Assembly: GCA_963989245.1 (NCBI GenBank)
Contig: OZ022351.1
Coordinates: 12,766,843-12,830,842, forward strand
Direction of reading: 5' to 3'
DNA from: Nansenia antarctica
Lineage: Eukaryota; Chordata; Actinopteri; Argentiniformes; Microstomatidae
Length of the DNA: 64,000 nucleotides
Program-made: the position numbers and the translations under genes
The notes under the pieces: model-generated
What the model was told of the DNA's origin: nothing
What the model saw: the letters and a program-made list of their open reading frames with translations, nothing else
Database searches by the model: none
In this document: piece after piece, positions 31,730 to 43,373 of the stretch
Layout: each line of letters begins with the position of its first letter
Numbering within the stretch: the first letter of the stretch is position 1

Positions 31730-34087
31730 TGTTTAAGGAGCTTCAGAAGCAGTCAGAGTTCCAGAGGAAAGAGTGGCACAGGAAGCAAGGTGAGTCTCCC
31801 TTTATAAGGAACACGTCTTCTGGAGGGCATGCTTGCATTTGGATATAGCCTAGTGGTCGCATATCATCATAATAGTGATCGCAAAATGAATGTGTGAAAG
31901 CATTGTGTGATCACCCTCTCTCTACCGTGTTCCTTTCTTACGTAGGTCCTCATTTCGTGGAGTACATGAGTTACGAGGTGACCCCTGAGTGCTGCGTCAT
32001 CCTGAAATGCAAGGTGAGACTGAGGTACCGGGCCAGGGACAGGCCCAGGGGAGGTGGAACCTGACAGGAAGAAGCGTTGTTTATTGTTTATTAGCAAGAA
32101 TCCCCATTAGCTGACTCCAAGAAGACAGCTAGTCTTCCTGGGGTCTGAAACACTGTCAACATGACAACATTAAAAATTAAAACATGTCAAAACACATAAA
32201 CCCAGGAAGCATAACAACATTAATGCACAAATACACTAAAACAAAACAAAAACACTAAAACAAAACACACCAAGATAACAGAAAATAAAACATAACTATA
32301 ATATCACTGGTTCACTTGTAAGTAACATTTTAAGCTCTTTTTTTAAGCTTGCTATACTTTTTATATCCCTTATATACTTGGAAGACAATTCCATGCCGCA
32401 ATAGCCCTATGACTGTTCTTCTACTTTCTAATCAGCCCTCTACTTTCTAATCAGCCCTCCACAGGACAAGCTTTCCTCAAATTCCCCTCGGGCACCCCAA
32501 CAACTAAACCATCTCTCTGTTCTGTCGTCCGAGCGCAGGTGGGGAACATTAAGAAGGAGACCGTGGCCTTGTGGTACAAGGACGGCCGTGAGATCAAGGC
32601 GGACGAGCATCTCACCTTCACTGAGGGAGTGCTGAAACTGGAGATCGCTCAGGTGAGAAAGGAGGGAAACCCTGTATGGTTGTTGACGGCACGTTGAGTG
32701 AAAATATTGTATAATGTTGTAGTAGTCTTATATCTGTTATTCATTTGCATATATATGTGTGTATATGTGTGTGTCAGTATCACACATCTCTTCTCTATGT
32801 TCATATATCTTAAATATATGCGTTCTTCACACATCACCGGCTTCCCACTGTCACCTTGTGTCTTCTGGCTACGAGATGGAGTAAGTCATGTTTAAGGTGT
32901 CCTGGAGGGATCTTAAGGTGGTCTCCTAGGTGACCACGTGCACAGTTCACAGTTCACACCCCCATCAAACATGACATGACATGAGTCAATCTGAAATGTG
33001 TGTTGTGTGAATTCTGCCATACCAGTTTGTTTCCTATGATTTACAGTTAGCTTATCAACATTAGACTGATCTTGCTGAAGTAAACTCTATTTCACTCTAC
33101 TACAACATTTAACACCACCTTATTTTGATCCGACTCACAAGTTGACTCAATTTATTACCTCACATCTAATTAAACACTATCCTCAACATTTCCTCCTCTA
33201 ACATTTCTCTCTTACATTCTATGCAGCATCTGTAATCTGTGTCGTGTCTATTCCCAGTAAACAAAGAGCCCAAAGGACGTCCTCAGGGAAGCCGGAATGT
33301 GGGTTCAGACTACGTCTTTCTAGGACGTCCAGATGATGTCTTTCTAGGACGTCCAGATGACGTCTTTAAGACGATTCTGTAGTCCATAAGACGTCCTAGA
33401 AAGACATCATCTGAACCCACATTCCGGCTTCCCTGAGGACGTCCTTTGGGCTCTTTGTTGACTGGGTTTTAATCCTGTGAATCATTGTGAATTTCACCTC
33501 CTTTTCATACTATCCTTTTCCGTGTCCTGCATCATCCATAGCAGGGGAGAAAAGCTTTTGGCTTTTCCGTTGAATTAATTTAGTTATCCTCAACCTTTTT
33601 TTAAAATGGCGCCGATTGTTTGGTATGGGCTGTGTTCCTTGTACTGATTTCCTTGAAACGACTATCTTTTTAGATCACAAAGAAGGATGCAGGTGTCTAT
33701 GAGATTGTGCTGAAGGACGACAGAGGGAAGGACACATCCACGTTGAATTTGATAGACCAAGGTAACTCAGGCCCATGTATTGTGTACTACTACTGCACAC
33801 TAGTGAACATACCACGACTCATCCGTGATCAGACTTTGCTGAGGTGCTGGAACTGAAGAGTATCAATAGAGTTCAAAATAACAGCATCTGCACACTCAAA
33901 CACTGCAAAAAAACATAGTTTATTGCAAGCTTTCAGTTGTAGACCTATTTTCTAGCTTCTACCTTCGAGTACTACTGCACACTGACATCACACACTTGCT
34001 CAATTTAAACCGACAATGATACAATGACCCATTTCTGTTGTTTTCCAGGTTTCAAGGACTTGATGAATCAAGTGTTCAGTGTTATCG
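31730..34087 (+). CDS. Myomesin Ig-domain exons (partial gene)
   Basis: Five exons, all GT-AG with matching phases: 31730-31789, 31946-32013, 32539-32652, 33674-33761 and 34049-34087. Joined they read one continuous 123-codon segment: a helical linker (FKELQKQSEFQRKEW), then an Ig domain with cysteine in the B strand (VILKCK), WYKDGREI for the C strand, KKDAGVYEIVLKDDRGK for the E-F-G part, and the next linker (FKDLMNQVFSVIG). Myomesins cross-link myosin at the sarcomere M-band through such Ig-linker-Ig arrays. Which paralogue cannot be told. Neither earlier nor later exons were found, although the last donor (phase 1) is intact. The gene therefore either has introns inflated by transposons and satellites, or only this piece is here. 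Confidence 0.85.
32078..32440 (-). mobile_element. Retroposon 3' end inside a myomesin intron
   Basis: Contains 'cattagctgactccaagaag' and 'agctagtcttcctggggtct', a 3' end common among fish LINEs. Non-coding here and 5'-truncated. Confidence 0.55.
33253..33466. mobile_element. Palindromic MITE in a myomesin intron
   Basis: Inverted arms of 57 bp (33253-33309 and 33410-33466) differ at one base; the ends read CCCAGT[A/C]AACAAAGAG. The short centre carries repeats of CTAGGACGTCCAGATGA. The superfamily is undetermined and no coding sequence is present. Confidence 0.85.
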
Positions 34088-34297
34088 GTAAGACTGTCTC
34101 TTTTAGTGTTAGTTGCAGTCTTCCAGCTGTCATCTTTTGTCAACACTCTCCCAACATTTGAACAGGCCCTCAAAACCAGCGGAGGCTGGTGACTTCCAGA
34201 ATTGAGGAGGCCAATTTTTTTTCCGCTTGCTCGCTACACTCGCGATGGAATGTTCCCTGTTCTTCTTATCTGTCTTTGTTAAAAATTATTAATTTGA

Positions 34298-34695
34298 GCC
34301 CCGCGGTGGTGTAGCGGTCTAAGCACTGGCCGCTAGTGCATGCTGCCCACCGGGGCCGGGGTTCGTATCCCGGCTCGCCAGATCCAGATATGGCCGAGGC
34401 ACACGGGAAGCGGCATATTGGCCGGCCGCTTCCGAGGGTGGGATAGGAGTATTTCTGGACTAGGATCCGTCGCGCAACACCGCCCCCGTCTGGTGCTGGA
34501 ATAACGGTACTGGGCTCGAGGAGCCAGTCAGCCTAGTCTGCCTGGCGGCCTCCTCTGGGACTGCCGGCCACGGGGTCGGGCGGCGGATCCTTCGCAATAG
34601 GCAGGGGATAATTGGATGCTAAGTTGGGTTAAATTGGCTACCAAATTGGGTGAAAAGGGGATAAAATCTGAAAAACTAATTTAAAAAAAATAAAT
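34298..34695 (+). mobile_element. 402-bp-type tRNA-derived SINE, copy 2
   Basis: Near-identical to 18905-19306. The target duplication TTATTAATTTG (34286-34296 and 34702-34712) is perfect. Inserted in the hAT element. Confidence 0.93.
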
Positions 34696-34998
34696 AATAA
34701 TTTATTAATTTGTGTTTGGCGGTACTGAAGGGATTGGGACACTCTCAGGATGGTGGATGAAGCAGCTTTTATTGCCTGTACAATGGGTCATCAAATAAAC
34801 AAAACAATTGGCATGAATCTCTGGTCCGCCTGCAGCAGCTACTGTCCCTTCTGCTCAGGCTCACAACATTCACCACAACATACTACATACAATCAATGAC
34901 ATGTCAAAAGCACTCAAACACTATGTCAATCAGACACACAACATACAATTCAGAACAATACTTTATCCATTTCTAATATTTATCCTGCAGAACAGCAC

Positions 34999-35189
34999 TC
35001 ATACACGCGTGTGGCGGAAAAAGGTACTACACGGAGGCCAGGCCTCCTCTGCCCACCCATTTTCAGTGATTTGGCCAATCACACATTGCCATGAAAAAAA
35101 TTGCATTACATTGACTTCTATGAGAAACCACTTTCCTAGGGGAGGCCTGGCCTCCGTGTAGTACCTTTTTCCGCCACACGCGTGTATGA
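34999..35189. mobile_element. MITE-like inverted repeat with 49-bp perfect arms
   Basis: Arms 34999-35047 and 35141-35189 are perfectly complementary over 49 bases (starting TCATACACGCGTGTGGCGG) around a 93-bp centre. A diverged version is present in the second hAT copy near 51598-51785. Confidence 0.9.
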
Positions 35190-35446
35190 GTAATAGAAAC
35201 GGATAGGGATTCTGGCCTGTAGGTGCTTTACAATTGCAATATTGGGTTTTAGCCATGGAAAATATTTATGAACAAAACGGAAATAATATTAATAAATAAT
35301 ATTAATATAAACAAAATTAAAAAACGTTTTTTGTTAAATAAATAAATAAATAAATATATAATTATTGCTTTTTTAAATCTCTCTCTCTTCTCTCAAATTA
35401 TTGGGGAGGCCAGGCCTCCTCCACCTCTATGGAGGAGCCTCCACTG

Positions 35447-38400
35447 CCGCTGTCTCAATTAGACTTAAACTTATTAGCACAATCACATAGCAAACTAAAA
35501 GGCACTTAATGAGCGACGTCTTCTTGGTTGTTGCTTCTTCAGGGACAGAGGTTACCAGCACGTGACCCCTGTTGGAGAACAGCCTTTACCGCTGTCTCAA
35601 TTAGACTTAAACTTATTAGCACAATCACATAGCAAACTAAAAGGCACTTATTGAGCGACGTCTTCTTGGTTGTTGCTTCTTCAGGGACAGAGGTTACCAG
35701 CACGTGACCCCTGTTGGAGAACAGCCTTTACCGCTGTCTCAATTAGACTTAAACTTATTAGCACAATCACATAGCAAACTAAAAGGCACTTAATGAGCGA
35801 CGTCTTCTTGGTTGTTGCTTCTTCAGGGACAGAGGTTACCAGCACGTGACCCCTGTTGGAGAACAGCCTTTACCGCTGTCTCAATTAGACTTAAACTTAT
35901 TAGCACAATCACATAGCAAACTAAAATGCACTTAATGAGCGACATCTTCTTGGTTGTTGCTTCTTCAGGGACAGAGGTTACCAGCACGTGACCCCTGTTG
36001 GAGAACAGCCTTTACCGCTGTCTCAATTAGACTTAAACTTATTAGCACAATCACATAGCAAACTAAAAGGACCTTAATGAGCGACGTCTTCTTGGTTGTT
36101 GCTTCTTCAGGGACAGAGGTTACCAGCACGTGACCCCTGTTGGAGAACAACCTTTACCGCTGTCTCGATTAGAGTTAAACTTTTTAGCACAATCACATAA
36201 CAAGCTAAAGGGCACTTAAAGACCGACGTCTTCTTGGTTGTTGCTTTTTCAGGGACAGAGGTTACCAGCATGTGACCCCTGTTGGAGAACAGCCTTTACC
36301 GCTATCTCAATTAGACTTAAACTTATTAGCACAATCACATAGCAAACTAAAAGGCACTTAATGAGCGACGTCTTCTTGGTTGTTGCTTCTTCAGGGACAG
36401 AGGTTACCAGCACGTGACCCCTGTTGGAGAACAGCCTTTACCGCTGTCTCAATTAGACTTAAACTTATTAGCACAATCACATAGCAAACTAAAAGGCACT
36501 TAATGAGCGACGTCTTCTTGGTTGTTGCTTCTTCAGGGACAGAGGTTACCAGCACGTGACCCCTGTTGCAGAACAGCCTTTACCGCTGTCTCAATTAGAC
36601 TTAAACTTATTAGCACAATCACATAGCAAACTAAAAGGCACTTAATGAGCGACGTCTTCTTGGTTGTTGCTTCTTCAGGGACAGAGGTTACCAGCACGTG
36701 ACCCCTGTTGGAGAACAGCCTTTACCGCTGTCTCTATTAGACTTAAACTTATTAGCACAATCACATAGCAAACTAAAAGGACCTTAATGAGCGACGTCTT
36801 CTTGGTTGTTGCTTCTTCAGGGACAGAGGTTACCAGCACGTGACCCCTGTTGGAGAACAGCCTTTACCACTGTCTCAATTAGACTTAAACTTCTTAGCAC
36901 AATCACATAGCAAACTAAAAGGCACTTAATGAGCGACGTCTTCTTGGTTGTTGCTTCTTCAGGGACAGAGGTTACCAGCACGTGACCCCTGTTGGAGAAC
37001 TGCCTTTACCGCTGTCTCAATTAGACTTAAACTTATTAGCACAATCACATAGCAAACTAAAAGGCACTTAATGAGCGACGTCTTCTTGGTTGTTGCTTCT
37101 TCAGGGACAGAGGTTACCAGCACGTGACCCCTGTTGGAGAACAGCCTTTACCGCTGTCTCTATTAGACTTAAACTTATTAGCACAATCACATAGCAAACT
37201 AAAAGGACCTTAATGAGCGACGTCTTCTTGGTTGTTGCTTCTTCAGGGACAGAGGTTACCAGCACGTGACCCCTGTTGGAGAACAGCCTTTACCACTGTC
37301 TCAATTAGACTTAAACGTATTAGCACAATCACATAGCAAACTAAAAGGCACTTAATGAGCGACGTCTTCTTGGTTGTTGCTTCTTCAGGGACAGAGGTTA
37401 CCAGCACGTGACCCCTGTTGGAGAACAGCCTTTACCGCTGTCTCAATTAGACTTAAACTTATTAGCACAATCACATAGCAAACTAAAAGGCACTTAATGA
37501 GCGACGTCTTCTTGGTTGTTGCTTCTTCAGGGACAGAGGTTACCAGCACGTGACCCCTGTTGGAGAACAGCCTTTACCGCTGTCTCAATTAGACTTAAAC
37601 TTATTAGCACAATCACATAGCAAACTAAAAGGCACTTAATGAGCGACGTCTTCTTGGTTGTTGCTTCTTCAGGGACAGAGGTTACCAGCACGTGACCCCT
37701 GTTGGAGAACAACCTTTACCGCTGTCTCGATTAGAGTTAAACTTTTTAGCACAATCACATAACAAGCTAAAGGGCACTTAAAGACCGACGTCTTCTTGGT
37801 TGTTGCTTTTTCAGGGACAGAGGTTACCAGCACGTGACCCCTGTTGGAGAACAGCCTTTACCGCTGTCTCAATTAGAGTTAAACTTTTTAGCACAATCAC
37901 ATAACAAGCTAAAGGGCACTTAAAGACCGACGTCTTCTTGGTTGTTGCTTCTTCAGGGACAGAGGTTACCAGCACGTGACCCCTGTTGGAGAACAGCGTT
38001 TACCGCTGTCTCGATTAGAGTTCAACTTTTTTGCACAATCACATAACAAGCTAAAGGGCACTTAAAGATCGACGTATTCTTTGTTGTTGCTTCTTCAGGG
38101 ACAGAGGTTACCAGTACGTGACCCCTGTTGGAGAACAGCCTTTACCGCTGTCTCAATTAGAGTTAAACTTTTTAGCACAATCACATAACAAGCTAAAGGG
38201 CACTTAAAGACCGACGTCTTCTTGGTTGTTGCTTCTTCAGGGACAGAGGTTACCAGCACGTGACCCCTGTTGGAGAACAGACTTTACCGCTGTCTCAATT
38301 AGACTTAAACTTATTAGCACAATCACATAGCAAACTAAAAGGCACTTAATGAGCGACGTCTTCTTGGTTGTTGCTTCTTCAGGGACAGAGGTTACCAGCA

Positions 38401-39155
38401 CGTGACCCCTGTTGGAGAACAGCCTTTACCGCTGTTTCAATTAGACTTAAACGTATTAGCACAATCACATAGCAAACTAAAAGGACCTTAATGAGCGACG
38501 TCTTCTTGGTTGTTGCTTCTTCAGGGACAGAGGTTACCAGCACGTGACCCCTGTTGGAGAACAGCCTTTACCGCTGTCTCAATTAGACTTAAACTTATTA
38601 GCACAATCACATAGCAAACTAAAAGGCACTTAATGAGCGACGTCTTCTTGGTTGTTGCTTCTTCAGGGACTGAGGTTACCAGCACGTGACCCCTGTTGGA
38701 GAACAGCCTTTACCGCTGTCTCAATTAGACTTAAACTTATTAGCACAATCACATAGCAAACTAAAAGGCACTTAATGAGCGACGTCTTCTTGGTTGTTGC
38801 TTCTTCAGGGACAGAGGTTACCAGCACGTGACCCCTGTTGGAGAACAGCCTTTACCGCTGTCTCAATTAGACTTAAACTTATTAGCACAGTCACATAGCA
38901 AACTAAAAGGCACTTAATGAGCGACGTCTTCTTGGTTGTTGCTTCTTCAGGGACAGAGGTTACCAACACGTGACCCCTGTTGGAGAACAGCCTTTACCGC
39001 TGTCTCTATTAGACTTAAACATATTAGCACAATCACATAGCAAACTAAAAGGCTCTTAATGAGCGACGTCTTCTTGCTTGTTGCTTCTTCAGGGACAGAG
39101 GTTACCAGCACGTGACCCCTGTTGGAGAACAGCCTTTACCGCTGTCTCGATTAGA
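35447..39155 (+). repeat. 142-bp satellite, 26 units plus a partial
   Basis: Units begin CCGCTGTCTC and recur every 142 bases from 35447 to 39139. Each contains TTGCTTCTTCAGGGACAGAG and CAGCACGTGACCCC, including a CACGTG E-box. Two subtypes are mixed: one with TTAGACTTAAACTTATTAGC, the other with TTAGAGTTAAACTTTTTAGC (single unit near 36157, block near 37720-38280). The segments at 35965 and 37527 match closely at an offset of exactly 11 units, showing higher-order duplication. No gene; open frames are artefacts. Confidence 0.97.
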
Positions 39156-39232
39156 TAGAGGGTATAGAGGTGAGAGATAGACAGAGATGAGAGAATGTCA
39201 TTGGAGTGGGGAATGGTGTTTGTATGGGCCAA

Positions 39233-42200
39233 GGGGTGGTGTATACGGACATATACAGCTACATGGGACATTGACAGACAGACAGCTACATGGGACACTG
39301 ACAGACAGCTACATGGGACATTGACAGACAGACAGCTACAAGAGACACTGACAGACAGCTACATGGGACATTGACAGACAGCTACATGGGGCATTGACAG
39401 ACAGCTACATGGGACATTGACAGACAGCTACATGGGACATTGACAGACAGCTACATGGGACATTGACAGACAGCTACATGAGACACTGACAGACAGACAG
39501 CTACATGGGACGTTGACAGGCAGCTACATGGGACATTGACAGACAGACAGCTACATGGGACACTGACAGACAGCTAAATGGGACAGACAGATCTCTGGCA
39601 AATACACACATTTTAGTTTTTTACATTTTGCATTTTTTTAAAAATGCAACAAATCTGACCAGAGAAATACATGCTGCTTAGCAATATTTTTTTTGTTAAT
39701 GTTAATTCACACCAAGACAAAACTTGAATATCTGCTGTGCACAATACTGTACAAATTAGCAGGACATTACACTGACAGACAGCTACATGGGACACAGACA
39801 GACAGCTACATGGGACACTGACAGACAGCTACATGGGACACTGACAGACAGCTACATGGGACAATGACAGACAGCTACATGGGACATTGACAGGCAGCTA
39901 CATGGGGCTCTGACAGACAGCTACATGGGACAGACAGACAGCTACATGGGACACTGACAGACAGCTACATGGGACACTGACAGACAGCTACATGGGACAG
40001 ACAGACAGCTACATGGGACACTGACAGACAGCTACATGGGACACTGACAGACAGCTACATGGGACAGACAGACAGCTACATGGGACACTGACAGACAGCT
40101 ACATGGGACACTGACAGACAGCTACATGGGACAGACAGACAGCTACATGGGACACTGACAGACAGCTACATGGGACACTGACAGACAGCTACATGGGACA
40201 GACAGACAGCTACATGGGACACTGACAGACAGCTACATGGGACACTGACAGACAGCTACATGGGACAGACAGACAGCTACATGGGACACTGACAGACAGC
40301 TACATGGGACACTGACAGACAGCTACATGGGACAGACAGACAGCTACATGGGACACTGACAGACAGCTACATGGGACACTGATAGACAGCTACATGGGAC
40401 ATTGACAGACAGCTACATGGGACACTGACAGACAGACAGCTACATGGGACATTGACAGACAGCTACATGAGACACTGACAGACAGACAGACAGACAGCTA
40501 CATGGGACATTGATAGGCAGCTACATGGGACATTGACAGACAGACAGCTACATGAGATATTGACAGACAGCTACATGAGACATTGACAGACAGACAGCTA
40601 CATGGGACACTGACAGACAGCTACATGGGACAGACAGATCTCTTAGCAAATACACACATTTTAGTTTTTTACATTTTGAATTTTTAAAAATGCAACAAAT
40701 CTGACCAGAGAAATACATGCTGCTTAGCAAAAACATTTTTGTTAATGTTAATTCACACCAAGACAAAACTTGAATATCTGCTGTGCACAATACTGTACAA
40801 ATTAGCAGGACATTACATTGCTTTTTTGATAACAATCATTGCTTTTTCAAAGGAACATTTGGAACATTTGGTACAGAGGACTTACCAATGCGTAGTCTTT
40901 CTCCAACTGACTGACTCCCAGAATGTTCACATCCCAAGACTCTATCCCCATGTATGGCATCATTGTGACATCACATCACTGTGACATCACATCACACTGA
41001 ACTTGAGCCTGTGAAGATGCAGTTTGGACATTTTCTCTCTAGTTACTGCAACTATATTAATTGACAGACAGCTACATGGGACACTGACAGACAGCTACAT
41101 GGGACACTGACAGACAGCTACATGGGACACAGACAGACAGCTACATGGGACACTGACAGACAGCTACATGGGACACTGACAGACAGCTACATGGGACAAT
41201 GACAGACAGCTACATGGGACATTGACAGGCAGCTACATGGGGCTCTGACAGACAGCTACATGGGACAGACAGACAGCTACATGGGACACTGACAGACAGC
41301 TACATGGGACAGACAGACAGCTACATGGGACACTGACAGACAGCTACATGGGACACTGATAGACAGCTACATGGGACATTGACAGACAGCTACATGGGAC
41401 ACTGACAGACAGACAGCTACATGGGACATTGACAGACAGCTACATGAGACACTGACAGACAGACAGACAGACAGCTACATGGGACATTGATAGGCAGCTA
41501 CATGGGACACTGACAGACAGACAGCTACATGAGATATTGACAGACAGCTACATGAGACATTGACAGACAGACAGACAGCTACATGGGACACTGACAGACA
41601 GCTACATGGGACATTGACAGACAGACAGCTACATGGGACACTGACAGACAGCTACATGGGACACTGATAGACAGCTACATGGGACATTGACAGACAGCTA
41701 CATGAGACACTGACAGACAGACAGACAGCTACATGGGACATTGATAGGCAGCTACATGGGACATTGACAGACAGACAGCTACATGGGACACTGACAGACA
41801 GACAGCTACATGAGATATTGACAGACAGCTACATGAGACATTGACAGACAGACAGCTACATGGGACACTGACAGACAGCTACATGGGACAGACAGATCTC
41901 TTAGCAAATACACACATTTTAGTTTTTTACATTTAGAATTTTTAAAAATGCAACAAATCTGACCAGAGAAATACATGCTGCTTAGCAAAAACATTTTTGT
42001 TAATGTTAATTCACACCAAGACACAACTTGAATATCTGCTGTGCACAATACTGTACAAATTAGCAGGACATTACATTGCTTTTTTGATAACAATCATTGC
42101 TTTTTCAAAGGAACATTTGGAACATTTGGTACAGAGGACTTACCAATGCGTAGTCTTTCTCCAACTGACTGACTCCCAGAATGTTCACATCCCAAGACTC

Positions 42201-43372
42201 TATCCCCATGTATGGCATCATTGTGACATCACATCACTGTGACATCACATCACACTGCACTTGAGCCTGTGAAGATGCAGTTTGGACATTTTCTCTCTAG
42301 TTACTGCAACTGTATTAATTGACAGACAGCTACATGGGACAGACAGACAGCTACATGGGACACTGACAGACAGCTACATGGGACACTGACAGACAGCTAC
42401 ATGGGACATTGACAGGCAGCTACATGGGGCTCTGACAGACAGCTACATGGGACAGACAGACAGCTACATGGGACAGACAGACAGATACATGGGACAGACA
42501 GACAGATACATGGGACACTGACAGACAGCTACATGGGACACTGACAGACAGCTACATGGGACATTGACAGGCAGCTACATGGGGCTCTGACAGACAGCTA
42601 CATGGGACAGACAGACAGCTACATGGGACAGACAGACAGATACATGGGACAGACAGACAGATAGTTACATGGGACACTGACAGACAGCTACATGGGACAC
42701 TGACAGACAGCTACATGGGACATTGACAGGCAGCTACATGGGGCTCTGACAGACAGCTACATGGGACAGACAGACAGCTACATGGGACAGACAGACAGAT
42801 ACATGGGACACTGACAGACAGATACATGGGACACTGACAGACAGCTACATGGGACAGACAGAGAGCTACATGGGACACTGACAGACAGCTACATGGGACA
42901 CTGACAGACAGCTACATGGGACACTGACAGACAGCTACATGGGACACTGACAGACAGCTACATGGGACACTGACAGACAGACAGCTACATGGGACACTGA
43001 CAGACAGCTACATGGGACACTGACAGACAGACAGCTACATGGGACACTGACAGACAGCTACATGGGACATTGACAGACAGACAGCTACATGGGACACTGA
43101 CAGACAGCTACATGGGACAGACAGACAGACAGACAGCTACATGGGACACTGACAGACAGCTACATGGGACATTGACAGACAGACAGCTACATGGGACACT
43201 GACAGACAGCTACATGGGACAGACAGACAGCTACATGGGACAGACAGACAGCTACATGGGACACTGACAGACAGCTACATGGGACACTGACAGACAGCTA
43301 CATGGGACACTGACAGACAGCTACATGGGACACGGACAGACAGCTACATGGCACACTGACAGACAGCTACAT
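39233..43372 (+). repeat. 23-bp minisatellite with spacer blocks
   Basis: The core unit CTACATGGGACACTGACAGA plus CAG alternates with 21-bp and longer GACA-expanded forms. Three spacers of unrelated sequence interrupt it: 39590-39772 (truncated), about 40628-41060 and 41886-42320. The last two sit 1258 bp apart and are almost identical, so repeat plus spacer has been duplicated as a block. Confidence 0.97.
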
Positions 43373-43373
43373 G

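Larger units (their letters stand above)
34177..35446 (+). mobile_element. hAT element with nested SINE and MITE
   Basis: Ends are CAGCGGAGGCTGG and (inverted) CAGTGGAGGCTCCTCC. The flanks (CTCAAAAC and CCGCTGTC) do not match, unlike every other hAT element here; the right end abuts the 142-bp array exactly. A second, inverted copy without the SINE is at 51435-52191. Confidence 0.8.

Noticed and set aside
39089..42242. Open frames on both strands across the 23-bp minisatellite and its spacers
   Set aside because: They follow the repeat period and begin or end at repeat borders; only the short exon-like part of the spacer was kept as a finding.
35447..43372. Regular repeats resembling a CRISPR array
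   Set aside because: Units are contiguous with no unique spacers of constant length, the setting is a spliced eukaryotic genome, and there are no cas genes. These are satellites.
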